From Synergistaceae bacterium (lineage in GTDB: Bacteria > Synergistota > Synergistia > Synergistales > Aminobacteriaceae): 64,000 nt of DNA. Of this stretch, positions 1 through 8,404 are shown in pieces. The first letter of the stretch is position 1. The number at the start of each line of letters is the position of its first letter. The notes beneath the pieces are model-generated. The model was not told where the DNA came from. It searched no databases and saw nothing but the letters and a program-made list of their open reading frames with translations. The position numbers and the translations under genes were made by a program. Location of the stretch: assembly GCA_031267575.1 (NCBI GenBank), contig JAIRYN010000017.1:1-64000 (forward strand), written 5' to 3'.

Positions 1-354
1 CAAAAACCGCGGAACAAGTTGGAACGTTGGATGACATATTTTGCCGGGACAGGAGGATCGGAAATGGAACAAATAGCCCAACAAGAACCAAGAATATCTG
101 ACGCGCTGGCAGCGGAAAGGTTTTTTTCGATGGATAAGGAAAAACGATACGCTTATTTTCTCGAATGGAAACAAATCATCGACGAAGAATCACGTGAAGC
201 TATAGCGGAAGCTAGAGGCAAAGCCAAAAGTAAATTTCAAATCGCGAAGAATATGTTAGATGATGGCGCGAGCGTAGAGTTCGCAGTCCGGTATACAGGT
301 CTTTCTCTCGAAGAAGTACAAAATCTACAAAACAAAACCGTCCCACGCGTGTAA
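1..354 (+). CDS. Rpn-family PD-(D/E)XK nuclease/transposase, C-terminal part
   Basis: The frame is open from the first base, so the 5' part lies outside the window. The visible 117 or so residues are charged and helical and end in a segment (IAKNMLDDGASVEFA, then a tyrosine-glycine-leucine turn) typical of the C-terminus of Rpn/YhgA-like recombination-promoting nucleases. The family has an N-terminal PD-(D/E)XK nuclease core that promotes RecA-independent DNA exchange; that core is not in the window. The in-frame TTG at 19 and ATG at 31 are probably internal codons. The stop lies inside a hairpin. Family call from the C-terminal tail only. Confidence 0.7.
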   Translation, partial: QKPRNKLERWMTYFAGTGGSEMEQIAQQEPRISDALAAERFFSMDKEKRYAYFLEWKQIIDEESREAIAEARGKAKSKFQIAKNMLDDGASVEFAVRYTGLSLEEVQNLQNKTVPRV

Positions 355-368
355 GAAGCGTGGGTTTT
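342..368 (+). terminator. Hairpin with T-run after the Rpn-type gene
   Basis: A 7-bp stem (CCCACGC 342-348 with GCGTGGG 358-364) is followed by TTTT. The stop codon of the preceding gene sits in the loop. It fits a Rho-independent terminator. A subterminal palindrome of a transposon is an alternative, since IS200/IS605 ends often carry similar CCCAC/GTGGG hairpins. Confidence 0.55.
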
Positions 369-419
369 AGGATCGAGTAGCGGAGGTCTCGAAGTAGCCG
401 ATTACATCCTTTGCCGCAA

Positions 420-1790
420 TCAATCGCTTCCCGGCGAGGATGTTCTCAATTCGGGTATGACCGTGATCCACAAAGTGATGGAGCAGGCCAGTCCGCTCAG
501 AATATTGGAAACGGGTTCAGCCCAAAAAACCCCATCGATCCCAAGGTCCCACAGTTTCGGTAAGATGAGGGTCAAGGGAACCACGACGATGACTTTGCGG
601 AACAAAGAAAAGAAAATCGCCTGCCTGGACCGCCCCAAGGCCACGAAGGTGTTTTGCCCCGCGACGTGCAGCGACATCAAGAGAAAACCCCAAAAGTAAA
701 TGCGCAAAGCCGGGATTCCGGCGGCGATTAGAGCGGGATCCTCCGAAAAAAGGCGTATGAAAATCCTGGGGAAACAAAAAATAGTCAACCACGCCAACAA
801 CGTGTAGCTGATGCCCGCGAGGAAAACAAAAGCGATGGCCTTTCTTACCCTCTCGAGCGCCTTCCCTCCATAATTGAAACTTATAATGGGGATCGCGCCA
901 TTCGTCAAACCACTGATGGGCAATTGAAAAATCTCCCGTACTGAGTTGACGACAGTCATCACCCCCACGTATAGGTCGCCGCCGTAGCTTTGGGCCGTTA
1001 CGTTACAAATCATTTGAACCAGGCTGGTGGTCATACCCATGATGAAATTGGAGAGTCCTAACGCCAATATTTTCTTCAGGCGGAACCAGCGAACTTTCAT
1101 GTTCTTGAATCGGAGCTTGAGAGTCGCTTGGCTCCCCGTGAGAAACCCCAGCACCCATACGGTGGACAAGAACTGAGAAAGGACCGTGGCGATGGCCGCT
1201 CCGCGAATATTCATATGGAAGGTGAAAATAAAAATGGGGTCGAGGATGATGTTGGCGACAGCCCCGAAGAGCACCGTCATCATTCCGGTTTGCCCAAATC
1301 CCTGGCTATTGATGAAAGGATTCATGCCCAGCGCGATCATGACGAAGAGATTTCCCCACAGGTAAATTCGGATGTACTCACCCGCGAAAGGGAAGGTTTC
1401 GTCGCTGGCTCCCAACAGGTAAAGGACAGGCTTGTAAAAAAGTAAGCCTAGCACCGTGAGAAGAATACCCGTGTAGCACAACATGCTGAAGGATGTGCCC
1501 ATGATTTTCTCCGCTTCCTCGTTGTCACCTCTACCGCGCGCCATAGCGCATAAGGGCGCGCCGCCGACGCCGAAGAAGTTGGAGAAGGAGTTCACGAATG
1601 AAATGATCGGGAAGCACAACCCTACGCCTGTAAGCGCCAATGCTCCGGTGCCTGGAATGCGCCCGATATAAATTCTGTCGACGATGTTGTAAAGCAGATG
1701 CAAGATCTGCGCGATTGTCATAGGCAATGCTACTTCTAAAATACCGCGAGAAACGCTACCCGTTGAAAAATCCGTTTGATGTGTGTTCAT
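420..1790 (-). CDS. MATE family efflux transporter
   Basis: About 456 residues with roughly twelve hydrophobic segments in two repeated halves, as in multidrug and toxic compound extrusion transporters, which export cationic drugs or metabolites by Na+ or H+ antiport across the inner membrane. The opening (SRGILEVALPMTIAQIL) and the early loop IVDRIYIGRIPGTGALAL match the NorM/DinF-like pattern. Length is normal. ATG at 1790 is preferred over the overlapping GTG at 1793; neither has a strong ribosome binding site. It lies 79 bp downstream of the OmpH-like gene on the same strand and may be co-transcribed. The substrate cannot be told from sequence. Confidence 0.93.
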   Translation of the reverse strand: MNTHQTDFSTGSVSRGILEVALPMTIAQILHLLYNIVDRIYIGRIPGTGALALTGVGLCFPIISFVNSFSNFFGVGGAPLCAMARGRGDNEEAEKIMGTSFSMLCYTGILLTVLGLLFYKPVLYLLGASDETFPFAGEYIRIYLWGNLFVMIALGMNPFINSQGFGQTGMMTVLFGAVANIILDPIFIFTFHMNIRGAAIATVLSQFLSTVWVLGFLTGSQATLKLRFKNMKVRWFRLKKILALGLSNFIMGMTTSLVQMICNVTAQSYGGDLYVGVMTVVNSVREIFQLPISGLTNGAIPIISFNYGGKALERVRKAIAFVFLAGISYTLLAWLTIFCFPRIFIRLFSEDPALIAAGIPALRIYFWGFLLMSLHVAGQNTFVALGRSRQAIFFSLFRKVIVVVPLTLILPKLWDLGIDGVFWAEPVSNILSGLACSITLWITVIPELRTSSPGSD

Positions 1791-1869
1791 CACGCGATGC
1801 TCAACTTCTTACCCGCTTGGTTGATGGCTGTTTTTTTCATGATGTGAAGTTTCCGGGTTGTTGCCAAAA

Positions 1870-2427
1870 TTATTTTTTTGTGCCTTTCAGTCTGGCAATG
1901 ACGTCTTCCGTGATGTCTGTACCACCGAGATACACGGAGTCGGCTTCCAAAATAACCGTCATTTTCTTCTGAGTCATGATGGACCGAAGGGCTTTGTTGC
2001 AATCTTCCAGGATGGGAGCCATTCGCCGCTGTCTTTCTTCGCTCAACCGGGCCTGTCTTGCGATCACTGCCCGCTGTTTTCCCCCCGTGTCTTTTTCCGT
2101 GGTTAGGTTACGGTCCAGTTCCGCGAATTCCTTGATCAGATTAAGGGATTGTGTCAGCAAGCGTTTCATCTCCGGGTCTTTTTCGTCGCTCACGATACGG
2201 GCAGGGTCATCTGTAATAGGTCTGCTCAAAAACAGAAGCAACCGCGTCGTCTGATCGAATTGTGGATGCTGGAATAGAATTTTTTGTGAATTGACAATCC
2301 CCACAGTATCCGCCGCTCCAGCGGAGGTTTCCGCGAAAATCACCAGAACGGCCGCCACAAGAAACCAAATGCAATATTTTTTAAGCTTCGAATATATGTC
2401 GGGGTCCAGTTTTAAATACAATGTCAC
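1870..2427 (-). CDS. OmpH/Skp-like periplasmic chaperone
   Basis: 185 residues: a signal or anchor segment at about 18-37 ending near SAGA, then VGIVNSQKILFQHPQF, the typical opening of mature OmpH/Skp proteins, a charged helical middle that would form the coiled-coil tentacles, and a C-terminal strand (MTVILEADSVYLGGTDIT) that is strongly OmpH-like. Skp-type proteins hold outer-membrane proteins in the periplasm for assembly, so this supports a diderm envelope. The GTG start at 2427 has a near-perfect AAAGGAGG eight bases upstream. The N-terminus before the hydrophobic stretch is longer than usual. Confidence 0.85.
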   Translation of the reverse strand: MTLYLKLDPDIYSKLKKYCIWFLVAAVLVIFAETSAGAADTVGIVNSQKILFQHPQFDQTTRLLLFLSRPITDDPARIVSDEKDPEMKRLLTQSLNLIKEFAELDRNLTTEKDTGGKQRAVIARQARLSEERQRRMAPILEDCNKALRSIMTQKKMTVILEADSVYLGGTDITEDVIARLKGTKK

Positions 2428-2492
2428 TGCGATAACCTCCTTTAAAACTTACGCTACGTGGGAGATTTTAACACAAAAGACGCTGAATACGA

Positions 2493-2521
2493 CACAAAAA
2501 TCCCCTGCCTTGTGGCAGGGG
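2493..2521 (-). terminator. Rho-independent terminator of the aminotransferase gene
   Basis: A perfect 8-bp GC-rich stem (CCCCTGCC 2502-2509, GGCAGGGG 2514-2521, 4-base loop) is followed on the minus strand by ATTTTTGTG. It sits about 50 bp after the stop of the gene at 2571-3791 and upstream of the OmpH-like gene, so it separates the two units. Confidence 0.85.
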
Positions 2522-2570
2522 AAACGGTGAGCCTGTGATGTTTCTTTTCCTGAAATTTCTTTACCCACCT

Positions 2571-3791
2571 TTACCTCGTCGAAATTTTCATTTCTTGGAT
2601 AGCTTGGGCAAGGCGGGCCACACCTTCTTCGATAACGTCGGGCTGACTGTAAGTATAGTTGATCCTGGCGGCATGGATGCCGGCCTTGGAGTTCACGCAG
2701 AAAGACGCTCCCGGAAGAATGGCGACCTTTTTGTCGAGAGCGCGTTTGGCTAGATCGTTGCTATTGATAGCGCCTGTATTCAGCCAGTAAAAAAATCCGC
2801 CTTCTGGTTTCACCCAAGAAACTCCCAGAGGCGCCAGATGCTTCTGAAAACTTTTCTCCATGGCGTCTCGTTTGACGCGATAATTGGAGATGATGTTGGG
2901 CAGGTGTGAGTCCAGATATCCTTTACGGCAATACTCGTGGGTAAGCACCTGAGTGATGGGACTCGAACAAAGATCTGTAGTCTGTTTGAAGATGACCATC
3001 TGGCGGATGATCTCTTTAGCACCGCTGACCCAGCCAATGCGAACTCCCGGAGATAGGATTTTGGAGAAGGATCCGGCGTAGATCGTGTTTCCCGCCTTGT
3101 CGAAGGAGAAGATTGAGGGCAGGTGCTCTCCGTCAAACCGGACGTATCCATAGGGGTCGTCCTCGAAAATGGTCAGGCCATAACGCTCCGCTATGGAGGT
3201 CAGTTCTTTGCGACGTTCCGTGGATAAGGTGGAGCCAGCAGGGTTCTGAAAGTTCACGATGGTGTAGATAAATTTGAGTTTTCTGCCCTGCTTCCTCAGT
3301 TCTTCGATCAAGGGAGGCAGTTCCGAGACCCTCATGCCCTCCTGGTCTACCCGAACGGACGCGAACTCCGCGCCGTGATTGGAGAAAGTGTTGAGAGCAG
3401 CCATGTAGGTGGGATCTTCCGTGATCACCACGTCTCCCGGATCGAGCATAGCCCAGGCAAAGAGGTCCAGCGCCTGTTGCGATCCGGTGGTCAGGAAAAT
3501 TTCGTCCAGCTCCGGCTCCCGGCCCAAACGAGGGGCCGTCCACTTGGCCAGGAACTCACGCAGGGGATTGTACCCTTCTGTTGTACCGTACTGCAGCAGA
3601 AATGTTCCGTTGTTCCTGAGCTGTTCCGCTCCCTCGGCGAACTGCTCGATGGGGAAGACCTCAGGGGCGGGCATACCTCCGGCGAAAGAAATCATTCCGG
3701 GCTGGCCGATCACCTTGAGCAGCTCACGTACCGGAGACGGTCTCGATTTGCGGGCGGTTGCGCTGAAATTTTCTTTCCAGTTATTACTCAC
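2571..3791 (-). CDS. PLP-dependent aminotransferase (2-aminoadipate/MocR-like, class I/II)
   Basis: 406 residues, the full length for the LysN/ARO8-like class I/II aminotransferases. The opening SFAGGMPAPEVFP and the middle DDPYGYVRFDGE are characteristic, and SFSKILSPGVRIGW carries the Schiff-base lysine. No N-terminal GntR DNA-binding domain is present, so it is an enzyme, not a MocR regulator. Likely transfers an amino group between an aromatic, branched or aminoadipate-type amino acid and 2-oxoglutarate in the cytoplasm. The GTG start at 3791 is preceded by GGATCGGAG, bases supplied by the end of a transposon relic lying directly upstream. Confidence 0.9.
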   Translation of the reverse strand: MSNNWKENFSATARKSRPSPVRELLKVIGQPGMISFAGGMPAPEVFPIEQFAEGAEQLRNNGTFLLQYGTTEGYNPLREFLAKWTAPRLGREPELDEIFLTTGSQQALDLFAWAMLDPGDVVITEDPTYMAALNTFSNHGAEFASVRVDQEGMRVSELPPLIEELRKQGRKLKFIYTIVNFQNPAGSTLSTERRKELTSIAERYGLTIFEDDPYGYVRFDGEHLPSIFSFDKAGNTIYAGSFSKILSPGVRIGWVSGAKEIIRQMVIFKQTTDLCSSPITQVLTHEYCRKGYLDSHLPNIISNYRVKRDAMEKSFQKHLAPLGVSWVKPEGGFFYWLNTGAINSNDLAKRALDKKVAILPGASFCVNSKAGIHAARINYTYSQPDVIEEGVARLAQAIQEMKISTR

Positions 3792-3799
3792 GTTGCACT

Positions 3800-4050
3800 C
3801 CGATCCTTTCAGCGTACTAATACCTAATCATAGCTAATAGATACGTTTCGCATAATATTTCTTCGACTATAGAGCCAAAGAAAAAGCTGAATCTCGCAAA
3901 GCCCGAAAAAATGTTCCACTATTCCACGAGCGCCGTTGTAGTCCCGATCTACAACAATACTTCTATCTTTACTTCTACCTTTACTTTTATCTTTACTTCT
4001 ATCCTTACTTTTATCTTTGATAAACTTCGAGCTTCCAAACCTTCTTAATT
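3800..4050 (-). mobile_element. Relic A: internally deleted IS200/IS605-type tnpB with conserved right end
   Basis: Read on the minus strand, this stretch has the coding trace SIVVDRDYNGARGI, the RuvC-III motif of TnpB, and upstream of it LEARSLSK, shared with relic B (32652-33060), where it follows the TnpB N-terminal helix. Between them only 12-bp-type tandem repeats (KDKSKDRS-like) remain, so the catalytic middle is gone. After the motif come about 150 bp closely similar to relics B and C, including the hairpin 3862-3881 and the terminal bases CCGATCCTTTCAGCGTACTAA read on the plus strand. The element abuts the start of the aminotransferase gene. No other gene lies in 3792-4127. Confidence 0.7.
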
Positions 4051-4127
4051 ATTCTTCTTTTCGATAGAAATATACCGCGAAATATACCATAAATATATCT
4101 CTGCATTTCGCGCAATTTTTGTATCCG

Positions 4128-4787
4128 TTATTTGGGACGGGATGTGTTCGGAGCTATTCTCTGGGCGCGTTCCTGGAGGTGTTGGAGGCGGCGGTCCGTG
4201 GGCGGGTGAGAGTTGAAACCGCTGGGCTCTGTCTTAAAACCGTTATCTTTGAAGCTCTTCATAGCATAATAAAGGCCCCAAGGACTGTATCCAGCTTTGA
4301 CAGCCAAGTCCATGCCATAGTCGTCGGCTTCCACCTCTTGCTCACGGCTGAAGCCGCTCTCTGCCAAGTTCATGCCCACAGCTCCCGCAACTTCAGCGAC
4401 GCCACCCGCCTGACCCAGGAGCGACCCCAAAATACTCCAACCCACGTTGCGCTGCACGCTTTTGTTGTAGTGACCTCTCTGAACGTGGCCTACCTCGTGG
4501 CCCAAAACTCCCGCGATTTCGTCGGCTGACTTCAAGATCTGCATCAACCCCTGGGTTACGTGAACAGAAAAATTATCCGAGGACTGGAAATTGACCCACG
4601 CGTTAGGCGCCTTGTCTTCTTCATAGGTGATCGAAATAACCTTCATGCCTGCCGCGGTGGCGACGCGGGTCCAAGCGCTTTGCACGATGTTCTTGCCGAT
4701 CTCGGCGTAAAGCGATGTCGCCGAAAAAACGACGACCAGCAAAACGGCCAACGCCGGAACCGCGAACTTTTTTCTTATTTTTCTCAT
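4128..4787 (-). CDS. M48 family zinc metalloprotease
   Basis: 219 residues. An N-terminal signal peptide (about 1-28, ending SLYA) suggests export to the periplasm. The zinc site is HEVGH with the downstream glutamate in REQEVEADDYG, the standard M48 HExxH plus E arrangement. A C-terminal SHPPTDRRLQHL segment is also typical of the family (compare YfgC/BepA and Oma1-like peptidases). It lacks the membrane segments of HtpX. A role in envelope protein quality control is likely but not proven. Divergent from the amidohydrolase gene; a TATAAT at 4829-4834 (minus strand) could be its -10 box. Confidence 0.9.
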   Translation of the reverse strand: MRKIRKKFAVPALAVLLVVVFSATSLYAEIGKNIVQSAWTRVATAAGMKVISITYEEDKAPNAWVNFQSSDNFSVHVTQGLMQILKSADEIAGVLGHEVGHVQRGHYNKSVQRNVGWSILGSLLGQAGGVAEVAGAVGMNLAESGFSREQEVEADDYGMDLAVKAGYSPWGLYYAMKSFKDNGFKTEPSGFNSHPPTDRRLQHLQERAQRIAPNTSRPK

Positions 4788-4914
4788 TGCCTTCGCCCCC
4801 TTTTACTTATATTTTTAGTACAAAGATTATTATACCGCCTATCGGTCTCGCGCCACACCGGCGTCATCGCGCCTTGTTACCTGAAGAAAAACGGGAGTTA
4901 CTCGTATTGTATTG

Positions 4915-4923
4915 TGCTATACT
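4915..4923 (+). promoter_or_regulatory. Candidate extended -10 promoter for the amidohydrolase gene
   Basis: TGC followed by TATACT forms an extended -10 element about 90 bp before the ATG at 5013. No convincing -35 hexamer is seen 17 bp upstream. The divergent M48 gene has its own TATAAT on the other strand at 4829-4834. Confidence 0.4.
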
Positions 4924-5012
4924 TCCTTGAAATCCGCCATTTTATTTCGACAAGACGGATTTTTTTGAGAAGAGGTTGTCGTATAGGATCGGCAAGAAAG
5001 CAAGGGAATTTT

Positions 5013-6209
5013 ATGGACATCACCAGGATTAAAAACAGAGCGTACTCACTGGCCGGGGAAATGACAAGCCTACGGCGCTATTTTCACGAAAACCCGGAGC
5101 TTTCGTGGCAGGAGTTTGAAACGAGCCGCACTATCGCCTCCAAACTTCAAGAACTAGGGTTTGAAAAACCGATAGTGGGAACCGGCGATCAGCCTGTAGG
5201 AGTCGTGGCAGACCTGGCGGGGAGTTCGGCGGGGCCCTGCGTAGCCTTGAGGGCGGAGATCGATGCCATCGCGATTATGGAGGACACGGGAGTCTCTTAT
5301 AAATCTAGCAACCCAGGGGTCATGCACGCTTGCGCTCACGATGCCCACATCGCTATTTTACTTACCGTCGCGAAAATGCTTCTGGAGATGCGAGAGGAGC
5401 TTGCTGGAAAGGTGAGGTTCATTTTTCAGCCCGCGGAGGAACACGGTTACCGATCCGGGGCTCAGGCCATGATTAACGACGGCGTTCTGGAGGGAGTCTC
5501 CGCCATCGCGGGAATGCACCTATGGCCCGACGTTCCCATCGGAAAGACGCAGTGGAGGACGGGACCCGTAATGGCCTCCGTAGACGGATGGAAAGTTGTC
5601 TTCAGGGGAAAGGGTGGGCATGGGGCTGTACCTCAGGGTTCCGTCGACCCGACTCTCGCCGCGGCGGCTTTCATCTCCGCGCTCCAGACCATTGTGAGCC
5701 GGGAGATTGACCCTCTGGAAACGGCCGTCGTTAGCGTGGGAAAGCTGGCGTCCGGTTCCGCGTTCAACGTTATTCCAGACTTTGCGGAACTGGCCGGTAA
5801 CGTGCGGACCTTTAACCGGACGGTACGCGACGGCGTCGAAGAACGGCTTCGACGCATCGCTGAGGGAGTCGGAATGACCTATCGCTGTAAAGCGGAAACC
5901 CGCTACGAGGACCTCTACCCCAACCCTGTAGTCAACGACGATATTTTGACACTTCTGTTTCGCGACACCGCGATGCAAGTCGTAGGGGCTGAGAACGTGG
6001 AAAGAACATCGCCGAAGATGACTTCCGAGGATTTCAGCTTTTATCAGGCAGAGATTCCGGGATGTCTCTTTTTCGTGGGTTCCGGTGGTGAGACTAAAAG
6101 AAGCACGGCGGCGCACCACTCACCTCACTTTGATGTGGACGACAACGCGTTGCCCATAGGAGCCGCTCTCACAACCTCGTTCGTCTGCGCCATGCTCGAA
6201 CGCGCTTAA
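5013..6209 (+). CDS. M20 family amidohydrolase (N-acyl amino acid/aminobenzoyl-peptide hydrolase type)
   Basis: 398 residues from the ATG at 5013, which has AGGGA seven bases upstream; the frame is open further upstream but that part is not protein-like. Metal and catalytic motifs are clear: HACAHDAHIAILL and FQPAEEHGYRSGA, with a later GMHLWPD and a C-terminal SPKMTSEDFSFY. This is the IAA-amino acid hydrolase/hippurate hydrolase (AmhX/HipO) branch of M20D, hydrolysing an N-acylated amino acid or dipeptide in the cytoplasm using two metal ions. With the threonine aldolase, LIV transporter and gamma-glutamyltransferase it fits amino-acid and peptide use as an energy source. Confidence 0.93.
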   Translation: MDITRIKNRAYSLAGEMTSLRRYFHENPELSWQEFETSRTIASKLQELGFEKPIVGTGDQPVGVVADLAGSSAGPCVALRAEIDAIAIMEDTGVSYKSSNPGVMHACAHDAHIAILLTVAKMLLEMREELAGKVRFIFQPAEEHGYRSGAQAMINDGVLEGVSAIAGMHLWPDVPIGKTQWRTGPVMASVDGWKVVFRGKGGHGAVPQGSVDPTLAAAAFISALQTIVSREIDPLETAVVSVGKLASGSAFNVIPDFAELAGNVRTFNRTVRDGVEERLRRIAEGVGMTYRCKAETRYEDLYPNPVVNDDILTLLFRDTAMQVVGAENVERTSPKMTSEDFSFYQAEIPGCLFFVGSGGETKRSTAAHHSPHFDVDDNALPIGAALTTSFVCAMLERA

Positions 6210-6276
6210 AAAAGAAATAAAAAAGAAATAAAGAGATTAAAAAAGAAATAAAAAGATTAAGGAGGAAATCCCGTCC

Positions 6277-7296
6277 ATGTACAGTTTCAAAAATGACTAC
6301 TCCGAAACGGCACACCCGCAGATACTGAAAGCGATTCTCGACACGAACATGGAACAAGACGAGGGGTACGGGCTGGACCGCCACTCGGAAAACGCGAGAA
6401 GTAGCATCGCGAAACGGCTGGGAAAGTTCGCCGATAAGGTGGAGATTCATTTCATCTGCGGGGGAACCCAAGCGAATTTGACGGCGATTTCCGCGTTTCT
6501 GCGGCCTCACGAGGCCGTAGTAGCCCCCGAAACCGCTCATATTTGTATCCACGAGGCGGGCGCGATTGAGGCAACCGGCCACAAAATTCTCACGACCCTG
6601 GCAGCGGACGGCAAGCTCTTGCCGGAGCGGGTGGAGGAGATTTTGGAACTACACTCGGACGAGCACATGGTCAAGCCGCGTTTGGTGAAGATCTCCAACT
6701 CCACAGAGGTGGGGCCGGTCTATAGACTAAAGGAACTGGAGAGGATCAGTGATCTGTGCCGGAAAAAAGATCTTTTACTTTACATGGACGGCGCGCGCGT
6801 GGGATCGGCTTTGGTTTCGGAGGGAAACGACGTGACGCTGGAGGATCTCTGCCGCCTGACGGACGCGTTTTACATTGGAGGAACCAAAAACGGGGCCATG
6901 ATCGGCGAGGCGATAGTGCTTTCTAACGAGGAACTTAAGCGGGATTTTCGCTATAACATCAAACAAAAGGGCGGACTTTTGGCCAAGGGAAAGATCATAG
7001 GCGTTCAATTTGAGGAATTGTTCCGAGACGAGCTTTTCTTTGATCTAGCGAGACACGCCAACGTCATGGCGCAAACCATCGCGACCGCTCTGAAAAAGAA
7101 GGGTTACGAGTTTTTGACGGACTCTCCCTCCAATCAGATTTTCCCGATCCTGCCCAATGCTTTGATCGAGAAATTGCAAAAAAACTGGGCTTTTTACGTG
7201 TGGCAAAAGATGGATGGGGATCGCTCCTCCATCCGAATTGTCACGTCCTGGGCGACGACGGAGAACGCCGTGGAGAATTTCATAAAAGCGTTCTGA
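6277..7296 (+). CDS. ltaE: Low-specificity L-threonine aldolase (beta-eliminating lyase fold)
   Basis: 339 residues, normal length. It cleaves L-threonine or L-allo-threonine to glycine and acetaldehyde with PLP. Motifs: SFKNDYSETAHPQIL at the start, an HICIHEAGAIEATG region that stacks on the cofactor, DGARVGSAL, and YIGGTKNGAM with the PLP lysine. A strong AAGGAGG lies before the ATG. It follows the amidohydrolase by 67 bp; that gap is filled with A-rich direct repeats (AAAAAAGAAATA-like, 6210-6262). Substrate preference within the family cannot be settled from sequence. Confidence 0.92.
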   Translation: MYSFKNDYSETAHPQILKAILDTNMEQDEGYGLDRHSENARSSIAKRLGKFADKVEIHFICGGTQANLTAISAFLRPHEAVVAPETAHICIHEAGAIEATGHKILTTLAADGKLLPERVEEILELHSDEHMVKPRLVKISNSTEVGPVYRLKELERISDLCRKKDLLLYMDGARVGSALVSEGNDVTLEDLCRLTDAFYIGGTKNGAMIGEAIVLSNEELKRDFRYNIKQKGGLLAKGKIIGVQFEELFRDELFFDLARHANVMAQTIATALKKKGYEFLTDSPSNQIFPILPNALIEKLQKNWAFYVWQKMDGDRSSIRIVTSWATTENAVENFIKAF

Positions 7297-7325
7297 GATG
7301 CCCAAATTAGCAAGATGAATTAGGA

Positions 7326-7331
7326 TATAAT
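7326..7331 (+). promoter_or_regulatory. Candidate -10 box (TATAAT) upstream of livH
   Basis: A perfect TATAAT lies 59 bp before the livH ATG and 30 bp after the threonine aldolase stop. No good -35 match is visible. It would start the livHMGF unit. Confidence 0.35.
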
Positions 7332-7390
7332 AAATTATTGAGATTTTGTAAACGTTTAAACTCAAGGGGTGGTGTTTTTTGGGGAGCGGT

Positions 7391-8389
7391 ATGCAGTTTT
7401 CTACCTTGTTCCAACAAATCATCAACGGCCTTTCGTTGGGGTCGGTTTACGCGCTTATCGCGGTGGGATATTCTCTGGTCTACTCCATTCTCTCGTTTTC
7501 GAATTTCGCCCACGGCGGGTTTCTGGTGATAGGGGGCTATATTTGTTACGGCCTATTGAGCGGTTTCGAAGTGGTAACCTCCACACAACAACACATTTTC
7601 ACCATGCCAGCCTTTAACATCTGGATCGCCAGCCTCAGTGCACTGGTGGGCGCGGGAGTCGTCGCCATCCTGACGGAGCGTTTCGCCTACAAGCCCATAC
7701 GCGAACGCACCTCCATGACCCTTTATCTGCTGATCGCGTCTATGGGGGTAAGCATTGTCATCGAAAACATCTTCGTCATCGCGGTAGGAGGTCGCTTCCG
7801 AGCTTTGCCACCAGACAGTTTTCAGGACATTTTCGCCGTGTTGGAGAAAGTTTTGGGCTATTTGGGCATGAATCGCGTTCCGGGAAGTTCCAGCCAGCTC
7901 TTCGATCTGGGCGGAGGTGTCACGGTCAGCATGTTCGATATCCTGTCCTTGATCGTTGCTGTTTTTTTTCTTGGAGGACTACAACTCTTCTTGACACGGA
8001 CGCGCTGGGGACTCTCGATTCGCGCCGCGGCCTACGACTTACGGACTGCGGGTTTGATGGGGGTCAACGTGGCCTTCCTGATCGGCATCGTCTTTTTCGT
8101 CGCGGGGATGCTTGCCGCTATCGGGGGCATTTTCCTTTCGTTCCGCTACACGCTCTATCCTCAACTAGGAGGCATCACCACCAAGGCCTTCGTCGCCGCG
8201 GTTATCGGGGGACTGGGAAGCCTGCCCGGCGCCGTGGTGGGCAGCCTGATCTTGGGACTGGCGGAGATGCTCACCGCCGGCTTTATCAGTAGCCAGATGC
8301 GGGACTTGGTCGTGTTTTCGATGCTGGTCGTCATGCTTCTGGTGAAACCTGCCGGCTTTTTTGGCAAACAGATCAACGACAAGATCTAG
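7391..8389 (+). CDS. livH: Branched-chain amino-acid ABC transporter permease LivH
   Basis: 332 residues and about eight membrane segments. The start FNGLSLGSVYALIA-like stretch (INGLSLGSVYALIAVGY) and NFAHGGFLVIGG are hallmarks of LivH permeases; a late TKAFVAAVIGGLGSLPGA is the coupling loop that contacts the ATPase. ATG at 7391 is chosen because GGGGAG lies five bases upstream; the frame also has a TTG at 7379. First gene of a four-gene unit with livM, livG, livF. No substrate-binding protein gene lies within the window. Confidence 0.95.
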   Translation: MQFSTLFQQIINGLSLGSVYALIAVGYSLVYSILSFSNFAHGGFLVIGGYICYGLLSGFEVVTSTQQHIFTMPAFNIWIASLSALVGAGVVAILTERFAYKPIRERTSMTLYLLIASMGVSIVIENIFVIAVGGRFRALPPDSFQDIFAVLEKVLGYLGMNRVPGSSSQLFDLGGGVTVSMFDILSLIVAVFFLGGLQLFLTRTRWGLSIRAAAYDLRTAGLMGVNVAFLIGIVFFVAGMLAAIGGIFLSFRYTLYPQLGGITTKAFVAAVIGGLGSLPGAVVGSLILGLAEMLTAGFISSQMRDLVVFSMLVVMLLVKPAGFFGKQINDKI

Positions 8390-8404
8390 AAGGGGCGGGA
8401 AAAC

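Noticed and set aside
3800-3990. Riboswitch or leader RNA for the aminotransferase (and for flgH)
   Set aside because: The third copy (59350) points into the 3' end of hom, where a leader makes no sense, and TnpB motifs are readable in copies A and B.
4560-5012. N-terminal extension of the M20 amidohydrolase
   Set aside because: It runs through the M48 gene on the other strand and the spacer; the family start and a ribosome binding site are at 5013.
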